DNA from: Clostridium sp.
GTDB lineage: Bacteria > Bacillota > Clostridia > Clostridiales > Clostridiaceae
Assembly (NCBI GenBank): GCA_003539755.1
Contig: DPOH01000114.1
Coordinates: forward strand, 1 to 7,176
Length of the DNA: 7,176 bases
Direction: 5' to 3'
In this document: one piece after another, positions 1-5,872 of the stretch
Numbering within the stretch: position 1 is the first letter of the stretch
Layout of the letters: the number at the start of each line of letters is the position of its first letter
Notes under the pieces: model-generated
Database searches by the model: none
What the model was told of the DNA's origin: nothing
The model's input: only the letters and a program-made list of their open reading frames with translations
Translations under genes and position numbers: made by a program

Positions 1-336
1 AGTCACAACGTTAAAAAAAAAAATAAAAAAATTAAAAACTAGAGACCCCTTCTTTAAAAAACATGAGATCCATCGAAAATCAAAAAACCTTGGCAAATAT
101 ATGTCTCTTAGCTTTTGCATTCGCCGCAATCCTTACAAATAATGGCGATATGCTTCGTTCTTTAAGTAATCTTAAGCGTGCAAGTTAACTCTTTGATAAT
201 CTAATTTTTTACATTTACTATCCTCATAGGGATAGTCTGCCCTTTTTTAGGTCATATTATTAGTAGTTATCCTAATTTTACTATTTTTAATTCTCTAATC
301 AATATTCAATTTTCTAAAGATCAATTATGCTCATCT
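1..336. other. Gene-free stretch with possible decayed mobile-element sequence
   Basis: No gene can be supported here. On the minus strand the reading frame of hsdM continues through several stops. Positions 60-190 are less AT-rich than their surroundings, which suggests former coding DNA. The plus strand has a 41-codon frame at 63-188 that begins MRSIEN and contains the hydrophobic stretch LANICLLAFAFAAIL. It has no Shine-Dalgarno sequence. The RSIE start followed by an alanine/leucine helix is faintly like the C-terminal end of some IS4-type transposases, but it is too short to call. An A-rich tract lies at about 11-38. A GGG-N8-CCC-T6 element at about 229-248 is too weak to call a terminator. 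Confidence 0.3.
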
Positions 337-1464
337 CTACTTATTTCTATTAAAGAACCATATACATACTGGTATTCCTGTTGTATAGAATAACTTATCT
401 GGAAGTGCCACTATTGCATCTACTAAGTCTGCTTCTAATATGTTCTTTCTTATTTCACCTTCATTTGAAGTATTTGAACTAAGTGAACCATTTGCTAGAA
501 CAACTGCTGCTTTACCATTTTGGCTTAGCTTATCTATCATATGCTCTATCCATCCATAGTTTGCATTACCTGCTGGTGGTGTACCATATTTCCACCTTGG
601 ATCATTTACAAGTAAAGGTTGCCCCCAGTCACTTTGATTAAATGGTGGGTTTGCTAATATATAGTCTGCCTTAAGTGATGCATGTAAATCTTCATGGAAT
701 GTATCTGCATTTTTACTTCCAAGATTATTTTCTATTCCTCTTATAGCAAGATTCATTTTTGCTAATTTCCATGTTGTAGGATTTGATTCCTGTCCATACA
801 CTGATATATCAAAAGTATTTCCACTATGTTCTTCAAGGAATTTTAAACTTTGAACAAACATACCACCAGAACCACAAGCTGGATCATATACATATCCCTT
901 ATATGGCTCAATCATATCTACCATTAATTTAACTATTGATCTTGGTGTATAGAATTCACCACCACTTTTACCTTCATTAGCTGCAAACTTTCCAAGGAAG
1001 TATTCATATACTCTACCAAGTACGTCTTTTTCCTTTTCAATAGTTCCACCTATATTTATATTAGTAAATAAATCAACTATTTCTCCAAGTATTCTCTTAT
1101 CAAGTTCTGGTCTTGAGTAATTCTTAGGAAGTACTCCTCTTAATGTTTCATTTTCTTTTTCTATAGTATCTAAAGCTTCATCTATAATAGCTCCTATTTC
1201 AGGTTGTTTAGATCTTTCAGCTATATAATTCCATCTTGCATTTTCAGGAACCCAGAATATACCCTCTGCTGTGTATTCATCTCTATCCTCTGCAAAGTCT
1301 GGATCATCCTTCATTAATTCCTCATGCTTTTCCATGAAAGTATCCGATACATATTTTAAAAATATAAGTCCTAATACTACATGTTTATATTCAGAGGCAT
1401 CCATATTGTTTCTAAGCTTATCTGCCGATGCCCATAACTGATCTTCAAATCCTATTGCTGCCAT
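337..1464 (-). pseudogene. hsdM: Type I restriction-modification system DNA methyltransferase subunit, C-terminally truncated
   Basis: HsdM is the N6-adenine methylating subunit of type I restriction-modification enzymes. It uses S-adenosylmethionine and works in a complex with the specificity subunit HsdS. From the start at 1464 the product is 375 residues. The N-terminal HsdM_N helical domain is present (FEDQLWASADKLRNNMD near the start), then GGEFYTPRSIVKLMV (from residue 168), the cofactor-binding motif I DPACGSGG (194-201) and the catalytic motif IV NPPF (272-275). The frame ends TAG right after VCIWFFNRNK, with TGA and TAA following in the same frame. Family members usually run to about 500 residues, so roughly the last quarter, which helps contact HsdS, is missing. 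Past the stop the frame reads LIFRKLN, perhaps a damaged version of the family's LFIDARKLG. No hsdS or hsdR follows within the window. The catalytic core looks intact, so a residual protein could be made, but a working system is unlikely. The start is set by AAGGAG 10 nt upstream; the frame is open further back to a TTG at 1491, but the Shine-Dalgarno lies inside that extension. Confidence 0.88.
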
Positions 1465-1474
1465 ATTTGTTTTT

Positions 1475-1480
1475 CTCCTT
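1475..1480 (-). promoter_or_regulatory. Ribosome binding site deciding the hsdM start
   Basis: AAGGAG on the minus strand lies 10 nt before the ATG at 1464. It falls inside the upstream TTG-initiated extension, so the shorter MAAIGFEDQ start is preferred. That start also matches the usual N-terminus of clostridial HsdM proteins. Confidence 0.8.
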
Positions 1481-1634
1481 TTATAGTACAATTTCTAGTA
1501 TATATTTTACTATATATCTTTAATAAATGCACATTTTCGATACTTTTTTCTATACAGTGGTTCAGATGTATATAACTATTTGTAAAATATTACTTTTATT
1601 TCTTATTAATTGTCATTAGATAAATACCATCCTC

Positions 1635-2717
1635 TTAATTCATGTCCTCCTCATCATCACACGCACTTTCCTCATACTCAACATCAAATATACATTCTTT
1701 ACCCTCTACCAACATATTAATACGTTGCTCTTTTTCTAATAAAAATCTTTTATTATAGAAAACATCAGCATAATCTAAAACCTGTTGCATTTGTGCACTA
1801 TCAAATAATGCTCCAATTATGCCAGATACAACTGGTATTGATCTTGCTATAACTTTTTGCGTTAATTTTCTTCCTACTTGCGCAAATATATCTTTGAATA
1901 TGCTATTTTCAATTCCTTTCTTTCCAGCATTCTCAAGTGCTTTTTGAGCTGATTTATGTGCCAATGCTCTAATTTGAGTCAAGAATAACTCTGTTCCACC
2001 TTTTGCAGCCATTTCAGTCCATCCCTTTTTCACTGTCTGTTTTACTGCCTCTGCTTTACCTATAAGCATGATTTTCCCTATGAGATTAGCCATCTCACTA
2101 TGTGAATCTGAATCTGGACTTAGCGCATTTATAAAAACTTCACTTGCTATCATAAGCTCTGCTGAATCGTTTTTTACATCATATCCATAATGCATAGCTA
2201 TAGATTGTACAGCTCTATAATATAAAAACGTACTTAAAACTATATTGAATGGTAATGTCCAAAAACCACCTGCTCCTGTTATGGCTCCTTCTGCAAAAGC
2301 TGTCCAAAAATCTTTTGTCTTATATCTATTTACTGCCTTTGAAATATCATATCCCCTCATAAGTAAGATTTCTTCTATCTTTGATATTTGATTATCTTTG
2401 CAGACTGAATTAATATTATCAATAATTCCATTTTCACTAATTGAGAATTTTGATGCCTGTTCTTCTACTGCCTTAAAACCTTTCAATATTACATCCATAG
2501 CCTGAGTATATAATTGTTGCTCTGTAATAAGATTTTTTGCATTATTGCTTAATTTTTTAACCTTATCTGGAATGAATTTCACCAATCTTTCCTTAGCTAC
2601 AGATATTGCACCTGGTTCACATAATTTATCATATCTTTTAGTTAGTTCATCAATAGAATTCTCTTCTTTGGCATTAAGTATTGGAGTAGGTATAATATAA
2701 GCATTATTATTTTCCAT
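1635..2717 (-). CDS. EcsC family protein
   Basis: The 360-residue product matches the EcsC protein family, named after the third gene of the Bacillus ecsABC locus. The biochemical role of the family is unknown. Recognisable parts are the glycine-rich, partly hydrophobic segment FAEGAITGAGGFWTLPF with the following STFLYYRAVQSIAMHYGYDV (about residues 142-180), the ALSPDSDS segment (about 199-206), and a C-terminal block IPVVSGIIGALFDSAQ with a downstream YADVFYNKRFL. The C-terminus is strongly acidic (CDDEEDMN). There is no signal peptide; the central hydrophobic stretches may attach it to a membrane. The ATG at 2717 is chosen over the one at 2732 because GGAGG lies 8 nt before it and overlaps the upstream ATG itself. 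The gene stands alone: the permease operon ends upstream at a terminator, and hsdM begins about 170 nt downstream. Its promoter is not obvious. Confidence 0.85.
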   Translation of the reverse strand: MENNNAYIIPTPILNAKEENSIDELTKRYDKLCEPGAISVAKERLVKFIPDKVKKLSNNAKNLITEQQLYTQAMDVILKGFKAVEEQASKFSISENGIIDNINSVCKDNQISKIEEILLMRGYDISKAVNRYKTKDFWTAFAEGAITGAGGFWTLPFNIVLSTFLYYRAVQSIAMHYGYDVKNDSAELMIASEVFINALSPDSDSHSEMANLIGKIMLIGKAEAVKQTVKKGWTEMAAKGGTELFLTQIRALAHKSAQKALENAGKKGIENSIFKDIFAQVGRKLTQKVIARSIPVVSGIIGALFDSAQMQQVLDYADVFYNKRFLLEKEQRINMLVEGKECIFDVEYEESACDDEEDMN

Positions 2718-2725
2718 GTTCTTTT

Positions 2726-2730
2726 CCTCC
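2726..2730 (-). promoter_or_regulatory. Ribosome binding site deciding the EcsC-family start
   Basis: GGAGG lies 8 nt before the ATG at 2717. It is part of the sequence ATGGAGG, so the upstream in-frame ATG at 2732 is within the binding site and is unlikely to be the start. Confidence 0.85.
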
Positions 2731-2795
2731 ATATTTTATTTATTATTTCTAATTTTGGATCTGTTAGATAATATTGTTGATATTACGATAATTAT

Positions 2796-2825
2796 AAAAA
2801 GACACATACGTTTTCTATGTATCTT
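2796..2825 (-). terminator. Rho-independent terminator after the permease operon
   Basis: On the minus strand, arms AAGATACATA and TATGTGTCTT (one G-U pair) enclose a 7-nt loop GAAAACG. They are followed directly by a T-rich stretch (TTTTATAAT). The stem is AT-rich but 9-10 bp long. It lies about 90 nt past the stop of the second permease gene and before the EcsC-family gene, separating the two units. Confidence 0.65.
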
Positions 2826-2837
2826 TGATGTTTTTAA

Positions 2838-2859
2838 TCACAATATCTAAGTATTGTGA
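2838..2859. repeat. Perfect inverted repeat, 8-bp arms
   Basis: TCACAATA and TATTGTGA are separated by TCTAAG. The repeat lies between the permease stop codon and the terminator at 2796-2825. It could be a second RNA hairpin protecting or ending the permease transcript, or a protein-binding dyad upstream of the EcsC-family gene. Neither strand has a clean T-run next to it, so it is not called a terminator itself. Confidence 0.5.
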
Positions 2860-2911
2860 AATAAAAAATATAATAATAAAATCTTCTATTTGATTTATAT
2901 TAATTTACTAG

Positions 2912-3445
2912 TTAAAATCTTTCTGCATTTTCATATATTTTTTTCTTCGTTATAGAATCTGAAAACTTTGATAAAATAAATGCAATTAATATTATTCCAA
3001 TTAAATTACACCCAAATCTAACAGCCATAAACTTCATTCCAAGACTTGTTGCTTCAAATAAAAGCATTGGAATTTTAGTTACACTCCATGCTCCTATAAA
3101 TAAAAATACATTAAAAAGACTAACTCCTTTTTTTAACAACACTCCTGCTATTGGAAATGCTGCATATAATGGACCTGCTGCTGCTGAACCCATTATAAAA
3201 GCCAGAACAGAACCCTTTAATCCTGAATTTTCTCCCATGTATTTCATCATAGTTTCTTTCTCTATCCATATATCCAGCAAACCTAGCAATATAAAAATTG
3301 GAGGTATTAAGCCTAACATAGTTATTACATTATTTTTAGTTATTAAAAAAGCCGATATGCCGATATCAGGAATTATAAATATAAGAACAATATTAATCAC
3401 CAAAAGAAGTAAAAAATAACGATATCTTTTTAATATCTTTTTCAT
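2912..3445 (-). CDS. Permease half-protein, UPF0718/ArsP-like (second gene of pair)
   Basis: This 177-residue integral membrane protein resembles the predicted permease family that includes the organoarsenical exporter ArsP. Hydrophobic segments lie at about 10-27, 40-61, 78-104, 108-130 and 143-160. The signature block is GSAAAGPLYAAFPIA (86-100), followed by GAWSVTKIPML (118-128). Full-length family members are about 300 residues or more; here the protein is half that size and pairs with the gene before it. The two products share the pattern G-E/N-S-G...GS....P...AFP.A..LL..G, as expected for two halves of a duplicated transporter. It has a single cysteine (Cys146), so the cysteine cluster used by characterised ArsP proteins is absent and arsenic transport should not be assumed. 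Its ATG overlaps the stop of the upstream gene in TAATG, and its AGGAGGTG lies inside that gene, so translation is probably coupled. Confidence 0.8.
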   Translation of the reverse strand: MKKILKRYRYFLLLLVINIVLIFIIPDIGISAFLITKNNVITMLGLIPPIFILLGLLDIWIEKETMMKYMGENSGLKGSVLAFIMGSAAAGPLYAAFPIAGVLLKKGVSLFNVFLFIGAWSVTKIPMLLFEATSLGMKFMAVRFGCNLIGIILIAFILSKFSDSITKKKIYENAERF

Positions 3446-3921
3446 TACATAACACCTCCTATTATCATAGAAACAATAATTGAAAAAATTAATGCCAAAG
3501 CATTTCTTCTATATGTTGTTTTTTTCCCGAAATATTCAGTTTCTACAGGTATTGTGACAATTCCAACCATCATTAGTGTAGTAACAAACATTGCAATTTG
3601 ACCATAACCAGCTCCTGCATTTAATAATGATGATGCTAGTGGAAATGCTACAAATCCAGGAATTAATGTAATTGAACCAATAATTGCAGCAAGCATCATT
3701 CCAATAATTCCACTTTCATTTCCAAGTAATTGTGATATTGTATCTTTGTCTACTATAGCTAACAGTAAACCTATTATTAATAATACTGTTAAAAATTGAG
3801 GTAAAATATTCTCAAAAGATTTTAGTGCTTTTTTAAGTGCTTTTTTAGTTTTTTTCTTATCTTTGATCCATGAAATCATCAAAAGAATTGCTGCTAAAGA
3901 ATATAATATAACTGTTGACAT
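3445..3921 (-). CDS. Permease half-protein, UPF0718/ArsP-like (first gene of pair)
   Basis: The 158-residue membrane protein is the partner of the gene at 2912-3445. Hydrophobic segments lie at about 4-18, 40-57, 72-98, 106-125 and 139-157, with a lysine-rich cytoplasmic stretch after the first (KDKKKTKKALKKALK, about 20-34). The core motif GSITLIPGFVAFPLA (82-96) aligns with GSAAAGPLYAAFPIA of the partner, and a proline-glutamate (IPVE, 124-127) follows. A family match as a half-size permease is clear; the substrate is not. The protein has no cysteine. GGAGGG lies 5 nt before the ATG at 3921. An extended -10 promoter at 3960-3968 and a palindrome at 3940-3956 lie just upstream, so the operon is probably transcribed from there and ends at 2796-2825. 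Confidence 0.78.
   Translation of the reverse strand: MSTVILYSLAAILLMISWIKDKKKTKKALKKALKSFENILPQFLTVLLIIGLLLAIVDKDTISQLLGNESGIIGMMLAAIIGSITLIPGFVAFPLASSLLNAGAGYGQIAMFVTTLMMVGIVTIPVETEYFGKKTTYRRNALALIFSIIVSMIIGGVM
3453..3460 (-). promoter_or_regulatory. Ribosome binding site for the second permease gene, inside the first
   Basis: AGGAGGTG on the minus strand lies 7 nt before the ATG at 3445 and is embedded in the last codons of the upstream permease gene. With the TAATG stop/start overlap this indicates tight co-translation of the two halves. Confidence 0.8.
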
Positions 3922-3939
3922 TTAAACCCTCCATTACCA

Positions 3940-3956
3940 AATTAAATTATTTAATT
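3940..3956. promoter_or_regulatory. Palindrome at the permease transcription start, possible operator
   Basis: AATTAAAT and ATTTAATT flank a single central T. The palindrome lies directly after the extended -10 sequence, where the permease transcript should begin. This is a position where a repressor would block transcription. Such AT-only palindromes also arise by chance in AT-rich DNA, and no regulator gene is adjacent. Confidence 0.35.
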
Positions 3957-3959
3957 CTA

Positions 3960-3968
3960 ATTATATCA
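3960..3968 (-). promoter_or_regulatory. Extended -10 promoter of the permease operon
   Basis: TGATATAAT on the minus strand fits the extended -10 form TG-N-TATAAT. The -35 region at the proper distance is poor, which extended -10 promoters tolerate. The implied transcript start is about 30 nt before the ATG at 3921. Confidence 0.5.
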
Positions 3969-4345
3969 TAGTTAATTATTACATAATTTAATTTATCAGG
4001 AAGCTCATAGGAATTACTACGTCTTATATACATATTGTTTACTACATATTATCCATTAATTTTTAATCTTTAGTATTCTTAATATAATATTTGTATCAAT
4101 ATCAACACTTTCGTCTAACACAGCCTTAATTCAAGTAAACAAAATACTTTTATTGCAATATTATACTTATTTAAAAATTATAACACTACAACTAGATATA
4201 AATCTATAATATATTCTTCTAAAACACATGTTGCCAAAAGTGACAATGACATATAAGCGAAAAGATACCTCAGTGTATTAAACAAAAGGCTATGTTTTAA
4301 TTAAATGTTGAAAATAGATATTTTTATATATTCAGGTTATAATAA
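3969..4345. other. Intergenic stretch holding the first copy of the dyad repeat
   Basis: No gene is supported here; all frames are short. The stretch separates the minus-strand permease operon from plus-strand genes. It contains repeat copy A (4229-4249). Positions 4250-4345 may hold badly decayed transposase sequence, since KRYL and an ICK/GR-like context can be pieced together only by changing frame. A TATAAT at 4338-4343 lacks a -35 box at normal spacing, so the promoter of the RibD_C-like gene remains unclear. Confidence 0.45.
4229..4249 (+). repeat. Dyad repeat copy A, possible transposon end
   Basis: The sequence starts TGTTGCCAAAAGTGACAATG and contains TTGCCA-N4-TGACAA, a near-perfect dyad. 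It matches copy B (5559-5579, opposite strand) at 18 of 21 positions and copy C (7103-7123, opposite strand) at 18 of 21. It lies about 100 nt before the IS1595-type transposase remnant and points inward to it, as a terminal inverted repeat would. Confidence 0.55.
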
Positions 4346-4504
4346 GGTAGAATGACATATAAAGAGCTTGAAAATCTTTATAAAGGCCATATAGATGAGA
4401 ATTCTATATTATGCACAGATAGCCACAAATCTTATATTAGGTTTGCTATAGATTTTAATTTAGACCATAAGCATATAAAAACAGGTAAGCATAAAAAATA
4501 TAAT
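4346..4504 (+). pseudogene. IS1595-family transposase remnant
   Basis: About 53 codons remain, reading GRMTYKELENLYKGHI, then SILCTDSHKSYI, then LDHKHIKTGKHKKYN. This is the central part of IS1595 (ISXO2-like) DDE transposases, where the aspartate in TDS is one of the catalytic residues and the h.i..gkh segment follows. Intact family members are roughly 250-320 residues. Upstream the frame is closed by two adjacent TAA stops (4340-4345). Downstream the similarity ends at KYN, exactly where the ribosome binding site of the next gene begins. Both ends have therefore been lost, and the remnant has no catalytic ability. Its junction with the next gene suggests that a deletion brought that gene next to transposon sequence, or that the gene was carried by the element. 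Confidence 0.72.
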
Positions 4505-4518
4505 ATGGAGGAAAATTT

Positions 4519-5088
4519 ATGTCAAATAACATAAAACATAGAAGAATAATTTTAGATTTAGCAATTACTTTAGATGGCTTTATTGAAGGCAAAAATGGAG
4601 AAGTTGATTGGTGCATTATGGATACTGATATGGAGTTCACTAATTTCTTAAATGAAATTGACACTATTTTATATGGTAGAAAAAGTTACGATTTATGGGG
4701 ACAATACATTCCAAAAGATGAAGATTCTGAAGATGAAAAAGAAATTTGGAAATTGATTCATAGTAAAGAGAAATATGTGTTTTCGAGAACACAAATAGAT
4801 ACTGATAATAAAGCAATATTTATAAATAAAAACATTCTTGAAGAAGTAAATAAATTAAAGAGTAAGCCTGGTAAAGACATTTGGCTATATGGAGGAGCAA
4901 GTCTCATTACAACTTTTATAAATTTAGGGCTTATAGATGAATTTAGATTGTCTATTCACCCTGTTATTTTAGGAGAAGGAAAACCGTTGTTTATTGACAT
5001 AAAGCAGAAATTCAATTTAAAAATGGTTAACACCAAAACATTCTCTTCTGGAGTTGTACAACTAATCTATCATTGGAATGATAATTAA
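4519..5088 (+). CDS. Dihydrofolate reductase family protein (RibD C-terminal domain)
   Basis: The 189-residue product belongs to the RibD_C group of dihydrofolate-reductase-fold proteins, similar in type to Bacillus YyaP/YwjB. Members are presumed NADPH-dependent reductases; the substrate is unknown, and true folate reduction should not be assumed. Visible motifs are TLDGFIEGKNGEVDW (17-31), LYGRKSYDLW (51-60), YVFSRT (86-91), the nucleotide-binding glycine stretch DIWLYGGASLI (120-130) and the conserved C-terminal IDEFRLSIHPVILGEGKPLF (139-158). Length and motif order are normal for the family, so the gene looks intact. GGAGG (4507-4511) lies 7 nt before the ATG. It follows a transposase remnant directly and converges with the Ada-like gene. 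Both are enclosed by inverted repeat copies A and B. Confidence 0.88.
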   Translation: MSNNIKHRRIILDLAITLDGFIEGKNGEVDWCIMDTDMEFTNFLNEIDTILYGRKSYDLWGQYIPKDEDSEDEKEIWKLIHSKEKYVFSRTQIDTDNKAIFINKNILEEVNKLKSKPGKDIWLYGGASLITTFINLGLIDEFRLSIHPVILGEGKPLFIDIKQKFNLKMVNTKTFSSGVVQLIYHWNDN

Positions 5089-5100
5089 TTTTTAATATAG

Positions 5101-5163
5101 TCAAAAACAATTATCTGTAATTTCTTCAATATCGATATTAAGTTTTTCTATGTATTCAATCAT
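5101..5163 (-). other. Twenty-codon frame overlapping the end of the Ada-like gene; likely its C-terminal tail after a frameshift
   Basis: The stop TGA of the Ada-like gene overlaps an ATG (ATGA). From that ATG a frame runs MIEYIEKLNIDIEEITDNCF to a stop at 5101-5103. The peptide looks like an ordinary helical protein tail rather than noise. It joins smoothly to the preceding residues (KAKQEK then MIEYIEK) if the A5 run before the stop changes length by one step of frame. There is no separate Shine-Dalgarno sequence. Confidence 0.4.
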
Positions 5164-5426
5164 TTTTCTTGCTTAGCCTTCCATTCTTTATATTTTTCTT
5201 TCATACACTTTGCACATGGCCTATATCCTGCTGCAACTGCTGTTTCTTCATCTGCAAAAAATACTCTATATTTTATATACTGTCCTTTTGCAATATAATT
5301 TAGTGCTGATGGACAATCTAGTCTTCCATATATTTTTAATTTCTTATGACCACCTAAAGTTCCAGGTGTTGTGCTGTCATAAGGGTTTCCTTTTTTATCT
5401 ATTAAGTGATATATTTTTTCGTCCAT
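5160..5426 (-). CDS. Small Ada-type metal-binding domain protein
   Basis: The 88-residue product is a stand-alone version of the zinc-binding domain found at the N-terminus of the Ada methyl-phosphotriester DNA repair protein. Landmarks are NPYDSTTPGTLGGHKKLKIYG (start of domain), GRLDCPSA with Cys38, RVFFADEETAVAAGYRPC with Cys71, and Cys74 (CAKC). In Escherichia coli Ada four cysteines bind zinc in a C-x3-C ... C-x2-C pattern; here the second is replaced (CPSA), leaving three. The small clostridial form with GRxDCPSA is, as I recall, recurrent, so this may be a subfamily trait. There is no methylguanine methyltransferase or AraC domain, so DNA repair is unproven; zinc or nucleic-acid binding is the safe inference. 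GGGAGGT lies 8 nt before the ATG at 5426, which overrides an upstream in-frame start at 5471. The gene ends in an A5 run and may be frameshifted (see 5101-5163). Confidence 0.82.
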   Translation of the reverse strand: MDEKIYHLIDKKGNPYDSTTPGTLGGHKKLKIYGRLDCPSALNYIAKGQYIKYRVFFADEETAVAAGYRPCAKCMKEKYKEWKAKQEK

Positions 5427-5434
5427 TTTTTTAT

Positions 5435-5441
5435 ACCTCCC
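5435..5441 (-). promoter_or_regulatory. Ribosome binding site deciding the Ada-like start
   Basis: GGGAGGT lies 8 nt before the ATG at 5426 on the minus strand. It is inside the longer open frame that begins at 5471, so the 88-codon version is preferred. Confidence 0.85.
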
Positions 5442-5558
5442 ATCTATTATTATTAACGTATCCAAGATCATTTTCTTTAATATAAAATTTACCTACCCAT
5501 ATTATTTATTATAATTGACTCACTTTGGAAACTTTAAGCATTATTATTCCTTCATTAA

Positions 5559-5579
5559 TCATTGCCACAATTGGCAACA
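5559..5579 (-). repeat. Dyad repeat copy B, possible transposon end
   Basis: On the minus strand it reads TGTTGCCAATTGTGGCAATG and contains the perfect dyad TTGCCA-N4-TGGCAA. It is inverted relative to copy A and agrees with it at 18 of 21 positions. Together they enclose 1.35 kb with the transposase remnant, the RibD_C-like gene and the Ada-like gene. No flanking target duplication is visible outside the pair. Confidence 0.55.
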
Positions 5580-5676
5580 TTGTATTACGTAAATGAAATT
5601 TGAGTTTAGATTTCTTAAATTTCCATCTATTTTATTTTGCCCTATAAAAATTTTATATTTATGATAAATTACAATA

Positions 5677-5814
5677 TCAAGTGCAACACAAAATAACATA
5701 AAGAAAGGAGCTTACGCTCCTTCTGCTAAAATAGTATTTCATCAATTCATCCATAAGTACTAAATCCTCATAAGAAAACTTACTTTCTTCTATTATAGAT
5801 TCATCCTCTTTGTA
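5677..5814 (-). pseudogene. Fragment of an unidentified gene
   Basis: The minus strand is open for 45 codons with protein-like composition (EDESIIEESKFSYEDLVLMD, then ELMKYYFSRRS), preceded by an in-frame TGA at 5815-5817 and with no start codon or Shine-Dalgarno before the internal ATG at 5754. The last 15 or so codons cross the terminator hairpin and are probably not original coding sequence. It is most simply the decayed 3' end of a lost gene. I do not recognise the family. Confidence 0.3.
5705..5722 (-). terminator. Probable terminator for the MNT/HEPN unit
   Basis: AAGGAGC and GCTCCTT are perfect 7-bp arms around a 4-nt loop. On the minus strand the hairpin is followed by TCTTTATGTTATTTT, a broken T-rich tract; on the plus strand it is followed by CTGCTAAAA. 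The minus-strand direction is therefore favoured, ending transcription from the HEPN gene about 150 nt upstream or from the gene whose fragment lies between. Confidence 0.55.
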
Positions 5815-5872
5815 TCAGATTTTTATATATTTTATTATTTATAATATTATTTTTTTATTCTGTACCAAAATC

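Larger units (their letters stand above)
5442..5872. other. Intergenic stretch with repeat copy B, a gene fragment and a terminator
   Basis: No intact gene is seen. It holds the upstream region of the Ada-like gene (a TATAAT on the minus strand lies at about 5507-5512, with a poor -35), repeat copy B (5559-5579), an open fragment without a start (5677-5814) and a hairpin (5705-5722). Confidence 0.5.

Noticed and set aside
63..188. Small plus-strand protein of 41 residues
   Set aside because: There is no ribosome binding site; the weak transposase-like look is not enough for a gene call, so it is only noted in the description of 1-336.
1551..1572. TATACA / TGTATA inverted repeat upstream of hsdM
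   Set aside because: It has six-bp AT-rich arms, a 10-nt gap and no T-run on either side; expected by chance in this composition.
3237..3419. Plus-strand 60-codon frame opposite the permease gene
   Set aside because: It is antisense to a well-supported membrane protein gene, has no ribosome binding site and no recognisable similarity.
4455..4664. Minus-strand 69-codon frame
   Set aside because: It lies opposite the transposase remnant and the start of the RibD_C-like gene and has no ribosome binding site.
5124..5147. AATATCGATATT palindrome followed by TTTTT, as a terminator of the RibD_C-like gene
   Set aside because: The stem would be nearly all A-T with a tight loop and a bulge. The sequence also forms part of the tail frame of the Ada-like gene, so it was not called.
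5210..5485. Plus-strand 91-codon frame
   Set aside because: It is the reverse of the Ada-like gene; the leucine-rich product is typical of a shadow frame, and the minus-strand protein has clear family motifs.
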